Assembly: GCA_900553845.1 (NCBI GenBank)
Contig: USEW01000134.1
Location: 1-5,105, forward strand
Origin: an uncultured bacterium
GTDB taxonomy: Bacteria > Cyanobacteriota > Vampirovibrionia > Gastranaerophilales > Gastranaerophilaceae
DNA: 5,105 nucleotides
Direction: 5' to 3'
In this document: piece after piece, positions 1 through 5,105 of the stretch
Position numbering within the stretch: the stretch's first letter is position 1
Layout of the letters: each line of letters starts with the position of its first letter
The notes under the pieces: model-generated
What the model was told of the DNA's origin: nothing
Database searches by the model: none
The model's input: only the letters and a program-made list of their open reading frames with translations
Program-made: the position numbers and the translations under genes

Positions 1-801
1 ACATATTTGGTAGGAAAAATCAAAGCAAAACCACATCCTTTTGTAGAATATTTTAAATTTTTAAAGCAATTTGAAGATGAAAATACGGTTGCAAAATACA
101 CAATTCCTGCACCTGCACAAACATACTTGCAATTTATTGTACCTTCAAATATTGAAAGCACACGCAAATATTACCCTACAAATGAAGAGTTGATAGCTGA
201 CATTGCAGCAGCATATAAAGATGTAATCAAGCAATTTTATGATGCCGGATGCCGCAATTTGCAGCTTGATGACTGCTCCTGGGGTTCTGTAATCGGCGAA
301 AATGCAAATGCCGATGTATTCGGATTAAGTGCAGATGAATTTAAAGAGCAATTATTGACCGTTAACAACCTTGCGCTTGAAGGTAAGGCAGACGATATGG
401 TAATCACATCACACATTTGCCGCGGAAACTACCATTCCACTTTCTTTTCAAGCGGCGGTTATGCACCGGTTGCAGATTATGTATTTGCACTGGAAAATGT
501 TGATGCACTGTTGCTTGAATATGATGATGAACGCAGCGGCGATTTTGCTCCGCTTGCAAAAGTTTCAAGTGACAAGCAGGTAGTTTTGGGGCTTATCACC
601 ACAAAATCACCAAAACTTGAAAGCAAAGAAGAAGTTATTGCAAGAATAAACGAAGCTGCAAAGTACATCCCTATTGAAAAACTTTGCTTAAGCCCGCAAT
701 GCGGCTTCGCATCATGCGAAATCGGTAACAAGCTTACTGAAGACGAGCAATGGGCAAAGCTTGAACTTGTTAAAGAAATTGCAGAAGAAGTTTGGAAATA
801 A
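1..801 (+). CDS. MetE-like (YxjG-type) cobalamin-independent methionine synthase family protein, 5' partial
   Basis: This is the C-terminal ~266 residues of a cytosolic zinc methyltransferase of the MetE C-terminal-domain family, usually annotated 5-methyltetrahydropteroyltriglutamate-homocysteine methyltransferase (YxjG/YxjH group). Members are TIM barrels that use zinc to activate a thiol for methylation. The frame is open to base 1, so the gene starts outside the window; roughly 100 N-terminal residues are missing if it has the usual ~370-residue length. Counting the TTG at 7 as residue 1, likely zinc ligands are His136 and Cys138 in SHICRGN, Glu171 in LLLEYDDE, and Cys232 in SPQCGFAS. The QLDD at 86-89 is a conserved substrate-site segment. 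The end TEDEQWAKLELVKEIAEEVW is typical of the group. It converges on the cooC operon and shares its terminator. Family membership is clear; the true methyl donor and acceptor are uncertain, since these stand-alone proteins may use donors other than methyl-folate. Confidence 0.9.
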   Translation, partial: TYLVGKIKAKPHPFVEYFKFLKQFEDENTVAKYTIPAPAQTYLQFIVPSNIESTRKYYPTNEELIADIAAAYKDVIKQFYDAGCRNLQLDDCSWGSVIGENANADVFGLSADEFKEQLLTVNNLALEGKADDMVITSHICRGNYHSTFFSSGGYAPVADYVFALENVDALLLEYDDERSGDFAPLAKVSSDKQVVLGLITTKSPKLESKEEVIARINEAAKYIPIEKLCLSPQCGFASCEIGNKLTEDEQWAKLELVKEIAEEVWK

Positions 802-815
802 ATATAAAGTTATAT

Positions 816-852
816 AAAAACAGCTTAGACATTGAGTCCAAGCTGTTTTTTT
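816..852. terminator. Bidirectional Rho-independent terminator between convergent genes
   Basis: The arms AAAAACAGCTT (816-826) and AAGCTGTTTTT (840-850) pair perfectly. After one A/C mismatch they continue as GAC (828-830) with GTC (836-838), closing a five-base loop. A T run follows on the plus strand to 852, and the complementary A run gives a U tract on the minus strand. It lies 14 bases after the methyltransferase stop and directly abuts the stop codon (851-853) of the minus-strand gene, so it can serve both transcripts. Confidence 0.9.
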
Positions 853-1546
853 ACATCATACCGCTGTTTTTGAAATGAAGTTCACGCATACCCTCCACCT
901 CATCACAAATAGGTTTCAAATTGCAGGCAGAGCAATCAAAATTTATACCCTGCATAATATGATTAAGTGTTTTTGTGATTTCACTGTTTTTTTCTGCAAC
1001 CGAAGTTAAGAGTGAATAATCAAAATCTTCAGCTGTTACAAACACAGTTTTCACATTTTTTACGCTTTTATTTTCAAGGAATTTTGAATTCAAAAGATTG
1101 CCTATTTTTTCAAACGATATTCCCTTTTTTATTGCACTTTTAGAAACTCTTACTATTTCTTTTTGCTCTTCGGATGAAGTGCGGATCATATAGCCAAGCG
1201 GAAAATAGTGATATTTAACATATTCAATATTACGAATAAGATTATATGCCTTTTGCTCATCATCAACATCATCAATTTGAATTATTGACACTCGGCAAAA
1301 TTTCCTATTGTTTTTAATTTCTTTTAATTCATTGCCGATAACTGCCGTTTCACTGTTTTCTATCGGCTTTGAAGTTACAAGGTTAAATCCTATTCCGTTA
1401 AGCTCAAAAGCTGTATCCCTTTGCAAAACTATGTGGCTTATGCCGGTATCCTCCCACTGCTTTGCAGGGCTAAAATGATAGGAATTTTTATTATGCTGTG
1501 AAAAAGTATCTTCGCATTTTGCTATAAGTTCATCAAAAAAGTTCAT
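851..1546 (-). CDS. CdhC/ACS-related small cysteine-cluster protein, partner of CooC (function unknown)
   Basis: This 231-residue soluble protein has no signal peptide or membrane segment. The only strong motif is near the C-terminus: Cys205, Cys208 and Cys214 (C-x2-C-x5-C), followed by CDEVEGMRELHF at 214-225, which looks like an Fe-S or other metal site. From memory of the family, this tail and the pairing with CooC match short proteins annotated as CO dehydrogenase/acetyl-CoA synthase beta-subunit (CdhC)-like or simply 'carbon monoxide dehydrogenase'. It is far shorter than a real ACS (over 400 residues even in archaeal CdhC), and I see no ACS active-site region, so it is unlikely to be a catalytic ACS. 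The ATG at 1546 lies five bases after the cooC stop. The nearest Shine-Dalgarno-like GGA (1561-1563) is rather far away (14 bases), so translation is probably coupled to cooC. Plausible roles are a metal or corrinoid-protein accessory factor. The gene is sound; the family name is moderate. Confidence 0.6.
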   Translation of the reverse strand: MNFFDELIAKCEDTFSQHNKNSYHFSPAKQWEDTGISHIVLQRDTAFELNGIGFNLVTSKPIENSETAVIGNELKEIKNNRKFCRVSIIQIDDVDDEQKAYNLIRNIEYVKYHYFPLGYMIRTSSEEQKEIVRVSKSAIKKGISFEKIGNLLNSKFLENKSVKNVKTVFVTAEDFDYSLLTSVAEKNSEITKTLNHIMQGINFDCSACNLKPICDEVEGMRELHFKNSGMM

Positions 1547-1551
1547 AACAA

Positions 1552-2316
1552 TTATAAAATTCCGATTTTTTCAAGTGCTTCGGCAGTGCCTTTTACTATA
1601 TTTGAATCATCAGGAAGCTTTGTGATATTTTTACCCTCAATATCATACACCGCAAGATTTGAATCAACGGGAATGTATGACAGCACTTCAATACCGTTTG
1701 TATCAATAAGTTTAATCACACTTTCATCAGGAATACGGTTAAGGATTGCGCCGATTTCATCATACATCACAAGCTTATCGGCAACATCTTTAATGGTGTT
1801 AATAACCTGTGTACCTTTTTTACTTGCGTCAGATACAAGAAGAAGGTGTGTAACTTTTTCCATAACTCTGCGGTTAATCTGTTCAATTCCGGCTTCCCCG
1901 TCAATTACAACATAATCAAAATCACCGCTGATAAGATTGATTACTTCCTTAAGATAAGTATTGATTTTACAGTAGCAACCTGCACTTTCAGGTCTGCCGA
2001 CTGCGATAAATGCAAAACCGTCTGTTTCAACTATTGCGTCAAAAATTTTATATCTCGCGTCACCCAAAAGTTCAATAGCGGTTTTTGTTTGCCCGTCTTC
2101 AACAGTTTCAACAATTTCCTTACGAATATCATCAATAGTAGTTTTAACATCAATGCCGAGAGCGGTTGAAAGGCCAACTGCCGGGTCTGCATCAATTGCA
2201 AGAATTTTTTTATCAGGAAATTTTTCCACAAGGATTTTAACAATAGTTGCACTGATTGAAGTTTTACCTACTCCGCCTTTGCCCGCAACTGCAATTATTT
2301 TAGGTGAATTTGCCAT
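1552..2316 (-). CDS. cooC: CooC-type nickel-insertion / metallocofactor maturation ATPase
   Basis: A 254-residue cytosolic MinD/ParA-type (SIMIBI) P-loop ATPase. CooC proteins dimerise on ATP binding and drive nickel insertion into CO dehydrogenase; relatives (AcsF and corrinoid-cluster homologues) serve ACS or methyltransferase systems. Visible motifs are the deviant Walker A GKGGVGKT at 12-19 with signature Lys13, DADPAVGL at 42-49 (switch I region), and VIDGEAGIE at 137-145 (switch II/Walker B region). The CooC hallmark CxC is Cys114 and Cys116 in GRPESAGCYCKIN, the metal site at the dimer interface. NRIP at 193-196 fits the nucleotide-base loop. The CxC and EAGIE separate it from MinD, ParA and NifH. 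The start is fixed by CGGAGA (2323-2328), six bases upstream, and by a good promoter. It leads a two-gene operon with the cysteine-cluster protein. No CODH or ACS structural gene lies in the window, so the client enzyme is unknown. Confidence 0.88.
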   Translation of the reverse strand: MANSPKIIAVAGKGGVGKTSISATIVKILVEKFPDKKILAIDADPAVGLSTALGIDVKTTIDDIRKEIVETVEDGQTKTAIELLGDARYKIFDAIVETDGFAFIAVGRPESAGCYCKINTYLKEVINLISGDFDYVVIDGEAGIEQINRRVMEKVTHLLLVSDASKKGTQVINTIKDVADKLVMYDEIGAILNRIPDESVIKLIDTNGIEVLSYIPVDSNLAVYDIEGKNITKLPDDSNIVKGTAEALEKIGIL

Positions 2317-2346
2317 TTTTTATCTCCGATTATTATAATAGATTTG

Positions 2347-2370
2347 TATGTTAAATAATTAACAAACATA
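2347..2370. promoter_or_regulatory. Possible operator dyad at the cooC promoter
   Basis: TATGTT (2347-2352) and AACATA (2365-2370) are perfect inverted half-sites separated by 12 bases. They cover the expected transcription start and touch the -10 box. An alternative inner dyad, GTTAA (2350-2354) with TTAAC (2359-2363), overlaps it. The position suits a repressor site, but the DNA is AT-rich and such short dyads arise by chance. Confidence 0.25.
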
Positions 2371-2398
2371 GTATATCAAATTATATTTGACATTTCAA
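2370..2398 (-). promoter_or_regulatory. Sigma-A promoter for the cooC operon
   Basis: On the minus strand, TTGAAA (2393-2398) is followed by a spacer of exactly 17 bases and then TATACT (2370-2375). A TG one base before the -10 box (TGATATACT) makes it an extended -10. The expected start near 2363 would give a leader of about 45 bases before the cooC ATG at 2316. No attenuator or riboswitch fold is visible in that leader. Confidence 0.7.
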
Positions 2399-2428
2399 TA
2401 TTTATATAAAAACTTTTACTTGCTCAAA

Positions 2429-2449
2429 GAAAAAACAAATATTTTTTGT
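2429..2449 (-). terminator. Weak terminator-like hairpin after the truncated thyA
   Basis: On the minus strand ACAAA and TTTGT form a five-pair stem around a five-base loop, running into a T run (2430-2435). It lies just past the stop codon at 2471-2473. The stem is short and nearly all A-T, so it may not work as a terminator. The rest of 2317-2470 is AT-rich spacer holding only the cooC leader, promoter and this element. Confidence 0.3.
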
Positions 2450-2470
2450 ATGTTTCATAAATAGCATTTC

Positions 2471-2980
2471 TTATCCTTTCGATAAATCATTAACCATGTA
2501 AAAGAAATGGAATCCAAACATTGTTGTAATAAATATATAATTCAAAATAATACTTAACTTGTTTACTTTTTTAAATAAGAATTCAAGCAAAATGGTTATT
2601 GCTATCACAATCGGATATAAAGAAGGATACAAATAATCCAAAGGCTCTTTAAAAAAATAAATATAATTTTCTTTTATTGGTTCATAAATCCTGTAAATAC
2701 CATCAGCATCTACCATCCATTCATCCCAAATATGATTTTTTCTTTCTTGTAACCATCTTACATCATTTGATTGTTCTTGATATATCCAAAGTATTTCTGT
2801 TATTGCATTTTTAAAAAATAATTGTTTTGTAGTAAGAACTGGAAATTCTTCTTGTAAATCAAAATTAAAAGTATAATTTGGTATTTTAATTGTGTTAATT
2901 CCTGTTCTATTTTCTACTTCTACCCCTTCAGTTAATATTTTTTTACATAACTTTAAATATTCTTTATCCCATTTTGCCAT
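2471..2980 (-). CDS. thyA: Truncated thymidylate synthase N-terminus fused in frame to a two-helix membrane tail (probable pseudogene or chimera)
   Basis: Residues 1 to about 104 of 169 are clear ThyA (dUMP to dTMP with methylene-tetrahydrofolate). They include NRTGI at 24-28 (the dUMP-phosphate arginine loop), FPVLTTKQLFF at 46-56 and the segment from EILWIYQEQSNDVRW to HIWDEW, ending at DGIYRIYEPIKE. Thymidylate synthases run about 260-315 residues. Everything past this point is missing, including the catalytic PC(H/V) cysteine and the nucleotide and folate sites, so it cannot be an active synthase. From about residue 105 (base ~2668) the sequence becomes unrelated and hydrophobic, with likely membrane helices at 117-136 and 142-163 separated by KKVNK. 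I do not recognise this tail. The start at 2980 is well supported by AGGGAGGT at 2989-2996. An A/T-rich stretch lies at the switch. No ThyA continuation appears in the other frames downstream. This could be a real deletion fusion or an assembly join. Confidence 0.75.
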   Translation of the reverse strand: MAKWDKEYLKLCKKILTEGVEVENRTGINTIKIPNYTFNFDLQEEFPVLTTKQLFFKNAITEILWIYQEQSNDVRWLQERKNHIWDEWMVDADGIYRIYEPIKENYIYFFKEPLDYLYPSLYPIVIAITILLEFLFKKVNKLSIILNYIFITTMFGFHFFYMVNDLSKG

Positions 2981-2988
2981 AAAAAATA

Positions 2989-2996
2989 ACCTCCCT
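2989..2996 (-). promoter_or_regulatory. Strong ribosome binding site of the thyA fragment
   Basis: The minus-strand AGGGAGGT is a near-perfect Shine-Dalgarno sequence eight bases before the ATG at 2980-2978. It fixes the start and shows that the thyA front end is a normal, undamaged gene start. No convincing separate sigma-A promoter is seen in the 59-base gap to rbfA; a TATAAA at about 3007-3012 lacks a good -35 box. Confidence 0.8.
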
Positions 2997-3011
2997 ATGA
3001 TTTAAGTTTAT

Positions 3012-3054
3012 AACAAAAAAGAAAATAAGTCTATAATTTTTACTTATTTTCTTT
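3012..3054 (-). terminator. Terminator-like hairpin spanning the rbfA stop codon
   Basis: A perfect 13-base inverted repeat, AAAGAAAATAAGT (3018-3030) and ACTTATTTTCTTT (3042-3054), encloses an 11-base loop. Read on the minus strand, the first arm encodes the last RbfA residues (KENK) and enters the stop codon (3040-3042). The second arm ends in a run of T. Stem plus U tract looks like an intrinsic terminator, although only three of the pairs are G-C. It would end or attenuate the infB-rbfA transcript before thyA. Confidence 0.5.
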
Positions 3055-3387
3055 AGCATGTATTTCTTTTATTTTTTCTTCAATGTTTTTCCCATATTCA
3101 TATGAATTATCATAATGAAAACTTATTTGTGGCATTTTTCTTATATCTATTTTTTTAGATAAACTTATTTCTATAAAATTAGCAGCTTTATTTAAACTCT
3201 TTAATACCTCTTCTTTTTTACAATCATCTAAAACAGTAAAATATACTTTAGCATAACTTAAATCATTTGTTACATCACATGATGTTATAGTAACAAATTT
3301 TATATTAGGATCTTTTATTTCTTCCATTAAGATATAACTTATTTCTTTAACAAAGTTACTACCTATTCTTTCTGTTTTTATACTCAT
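3040..3387 (-). CDS. rbfA: Ribosome-binding factor A (30S maturation factor)
   Basis: This 115-residue RbfA is the normal length for the family. RbfA is a single KH-like domain protein that binds the 30S subunit near 16S rRNA helix 1 and helps late maturation, especially in the cold. Visible family features are the N-terminal RIGSNFVKEISYILMEEIKDP (the RbfA first helix), VTITSCDVTNDLSYAKVYFTVL at 32-53 (the KH strand region with the typical D-L-x-x-A-K-V-Y/F), and the RKMPQISFHYDNSYEYG segment at 83-99, followed by a helix with a short charged tail. The ATG overlaps the infB stop in an ATGA (3384-3387), and GGTGGA (3397-3402) lies nine bases upstream inside infB, so translation is coupled to IF-2. 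The identification is firm. Confidence 0.93.
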   Translation of the reverse strand: MSIKTERIGSNFVKEISYILMEEIKDPNIKFVTITSCDVTNDLSYAKVYFTVLDDCKKEEVLKSLNKAANFIEISLSKKIDIRKMPQISFHYDNSYEYGKNIEEKIKEIHAKENK

Positions 3388-5105
3388 CTTTTTATTTCCA
3401 CCATTTCATAAGTTTCTATGATATCATTTTCTTTTATATCCATAAAGTTTTCTAAAGTAACACCACAATCCATACCTTTTTTAACTTCATTTACTTTATC
3501 TTTTTCTCTTTGAAGAGATGCTATTTTACCATCATATATAACAATACCATCACGAATAAGTCTAGCTTTAGAATTAGCTTTAATAACACCATCAGTAACA
3601 TGACTTCCTGCGATTACTCCAACTTTAGAGAATTTAAAGATTTGTCTAACTTCAATTTCTCCAGTTACTTTTTCTTCATATTCAGGATCTAACATTCCTT
3701 TAATAGCTTGTTCTAATTCTTCAAGCATCTTATAAATAATGTTATGAAGTCTTATTTCAACACCATATTGTTTAGCAACATCCATTATTTTATTATTAGG
3801 TCTTACATTAAAGCCATAAATTAAAGCATTACTTGCGCTTGCTAAGACAATATCACTTTCTGTTATAGTTCCAACACCACTTCTTATAACATCAATGCTA
3901 ACACCTTCGATGTTTAATTTTTGAAGAGATGCTTTTATTGCTTCTTCACTACCTTTTACATCTGTTTTTAAAACAATATTAATTTTTTTAGTACCATCTT
4001 TTACTTTACTAAACAAATCATCTAGAGTCATTCCATTTCTATTTGTATTAGCTTCTTTATGTCTTAAAGTTCTTTCTTCTGATACTTTTCTTGCTTCTTT
4101 TTCTGTTTCAAAAGCCATAAATTTGTCACCTGAAACAGGCAAATCATTAAGACCTGTTATTTCTACAGGAGTTGATGGTGTTGCACTTAAAATATTTTCT
4201 CCGCGATCATTTTTTAAAGTTCTAACCTTTCCATGGAAATTACCAACCACAATAGGATCTCCTAATCTTAATGTACCATTTTGAATTAGTATAGAACAAA
4301 CAGCACCAATATTTTTATCAAGTCTTGCTTCAATTACTGTTCCTGTTGCATAGCGATTTTTATTAGCTCTTAAATTTTTAAGTTCAGCGATTAATAAGAT
4401 ATTATCTAAAAGTTCATCAATACCTTCTTTAGTTTTAGCACTTATTTTATTAACTAAAGTATCTCCTCCCCAGTCTTCTGGTGTAAGTCCATATTCAGTT
4501 AATGCTTGTAAAACACGCTCAGGATTAGCGCCAGGTAAATCCATCTTATTAATAGCTACAATTATTGGCACATTAGCTGCTTTAGCATGATCTATTGCTT
4601 CAACTGTTTGAGGTTTAATACCATCAACTGCGCTTACAATTATAATTACTATATCTGTAACACTTGCTCCTCTAGCCCTCATTGCTGTAAATGCTTCATG
4701 TCCTGGAGTGTCTATAAATGTTATTAATTTATCACGAACTTTAACTTGATATGCTCCGATACTTTGTGTAATTCCTCCAGCTTCTTTATCTACTACATTT
4801 GTATTTCTAATTGCATCAAGAAGTGAAGTTTTTCCATGATCGACATGTCCCATAATTGTAACAACTGGAGGACGTGGTTCTAAATCTTCTTCTTTATCAA
4901 TTATTTCATATTCTTCAAAATTTATAATATCTGTTTTTTCTTCATTTTTTAACTTCTTATTATAATCCATTACAATAAGTTCTGCCGTTTCATAATCTAA
5001 ACTTTGATTAATATTAACAATCATCCCTAAATCAAATAACTTTTTAATTATTTCATTAGTATTTACATTTAATTCTTCTGCCAAATCTTTAACAGTCATT
5101 TGATT
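3384..5105 (-). CDS. infB: Translation initiation factor IF-2 (5' end probably beyond the window)
   Basis: IF-2 is the GTPase that brings fMet-tRNA to the 30S subunit and promotes 50S joining. Counting the ATG at 5099 as residue 1, an IF2_N domain covers about 1-48 (TVKDLAEELNVNTNEIIKKL, then GMIVNINQSLD). A short acidic linker follows. The G domain shows G1 GHVDHGKT at 84-91, G2 GGITQSIG at 108-115, G3 DTPGH at 130-134, G4 NKMD at 184-187 and G5 SAK at 220-222. Domains II and III follow, and the C-terminal fMet-tRNA-binding domain is complete (ending ETYEMVEIKR). The ATG at 5099 is possible, but the frame stays open to base 5105 (codons for N and Q precede the Met). In relatives TVxxLAxxLN is usually an internal IF2_N start, so a short upstream part is likely missing. 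No ribosome binding site can be judged. The next gene, rbfA, overlaps the TGA stop. TGA as stop and TGG for Trp argue against a Mycoplasma-type code. Confidence 0.95.
   Translation of the reverse strand, partial: NQMTVKDLAEELNVNTNEIIKKLFDLGMIVNINQSLDYETAELIVMDYNKKLKNEEKTDIINFEEYEIIDKEEDLEPRPPVVTIMGHVDHGKTSLLDAIRNTNVVDKEAGGITQSIGAYQVKVRDKLITFIDTPGHEAFTAMRARGASVTDIVIIIVSAVDGIKPQTVEAIDHAKAANVPIIVAINKMDLPGANPERVLQALTEYGLTPEDWGGDTLVNKISAKTKEGIDELLDNILLIAELKNLRANKNRYATGTVIEARLDKNIGAVCSILIQNGTLRLGDPIVVGNFHGKVRTLKNDRGENILSATPSTPVEITGLNDLPVSGDKFMAFETEKEARKVSEERTLRHKEANTNRNGMTLDDLFSKVKDGTKKINIVLKTDVKGSEEAIKASLQKLNIEGVSIDVIRSGVGTITESDIVLASASNALIYGFNVRPNNKIMDVAKQYGVEIRLHNIIYKMLEELEQAIKGMLDPEYEEKVTGEIEVRQIFKFSKVGVIAGSHVTDGVIKANSKARLIRDGIVIYDGKIASLQREKDKVNEVKKGMDCGVTLENFMDIKENDIIETYEMVEIKR

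Noticed and set aside
477..731. Minus-strand open frame opposite the MetE-like gene
   Set aside because: It is antisense to the zinc-ligand region of the methyltransferase, with low-complexity Ser-rich translation and no start signals.
7..801. TTG at position 7 as the start of the MetE-like gene
   Set aside because: The frame is open to base 1, and the protein lacks about 100 residues expected at the N-terminus. The TTG is an internal leucine codon and there is no ribosome binding site before it.
2031..2252. Alternative minus-strand frame inside cooC
   Set aside because: It lies in a different frame over a region whose CooC motifs are intact and continuous, so it is a shadow and not a frameshift product.
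1586..2338. Plus-strand open frames opposite cooC (1586-1915, 1846-2169, 2153-2338)
   Set aside because: They are antisense to a well-supported CooC gene, show no family features and have no credible ribosome binding sites.
2471..2668. A frameshift explaining the loss of the ThyA C-terminus
   Set aside because: I looked for ThyA motifs in the other frames of this stretch and downstream and found none. The sequence itself changes; the frame does not.
3510..3692. Short plus-strand frame within infB
   Set aside because: It is Asn/Ser/Phe-rich translation antisense to the IF-2 C-terminal domain, with no supporting signals.
3384..5105. A Mycoplasma-type genetic code for the AT-rich block
   Set aside because: infB ends in TGA overlapping the rbfA start, the Trp in EDWGGD is TGG, and no in-frame TGA interrupts the genes.
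1..5105. CRISPR arrays, tRNA or rRNA genes, insertion sequences, defence systems
   Set aside because: No regularly spaced direct repeats, cloverleaf or rRNA-like stretches, transposase motifs or terminal repeats were seen. Nearly all of the window is accounted for by the genes described.

Overview
The window holds two blocks that look unlike each other. Bases 1 to about 2400 read as an anaerobic, Clostridia-like Firmicute with mixed codon use: hand-counted 60-base rows reach 33/60 G+C at 241-300 and 28/60 at 1981-2040. From about 2400 to the end the DNA is clearly more AT-rich (8/60 at 2521-2580, 13/60 at 3241-3300). The genes there look like a low-GC Bacilli or Tenericutes-type genome that uses the standard code (infB ends in TGA; a Trp is read from TGG). 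Both taxonomic readings are inferences from protein flavour and base composition.

Left block. The 3' part of a MetE-like (YxjG-type) methyltransferase gene runs rightward into a bidirectional terminator at about 816-852. Facing it on the minus strand is a two-gene operon. First comes a CooC-type P-loop ATPase (nickel insertion / metallocofactor maturation). Five bases further on is a 231-residue protein with a C-terminal cysteine cluster that resembles short CdhC/acetyl-CoA synthase-related proteins. A good sigma-A promoter (TTGAAA, 17 bases, TATACT) lies in front of cooC. Together these suggest anaerobic one-carbon, corrinoid or CODH/ACS-type metabolism, but no CODH or ACS catalytic gene is in view.

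Right block, all minus strand. infB (IF-2; its 5' end probably lies beyond the window) overlaps rbfA by ATGA, a translation-factor operon of familiar type but without the ylxP gene often found between them. A terminator-like hairpin spans the rbfA stop. Then comes a gene with a strong ribosome binding site whose first ~104 residues are thymidylate synthase (ThyA). Its last ~65 residues are an unrelated hydrophobic tail with two predicted membrane segments. The catalytic part of ThyA is missing.

The composition change and the broken thyA lie within a few hundred bases of each other. They may mark one event: a mis-joined metagenomic assembly, or a real deletion or transfer junction. No convincing new defence, mobile or RNA system was found. 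The most interesting items are the thyA chimera/junction and the orphan cooC plus CdhC-like pair.
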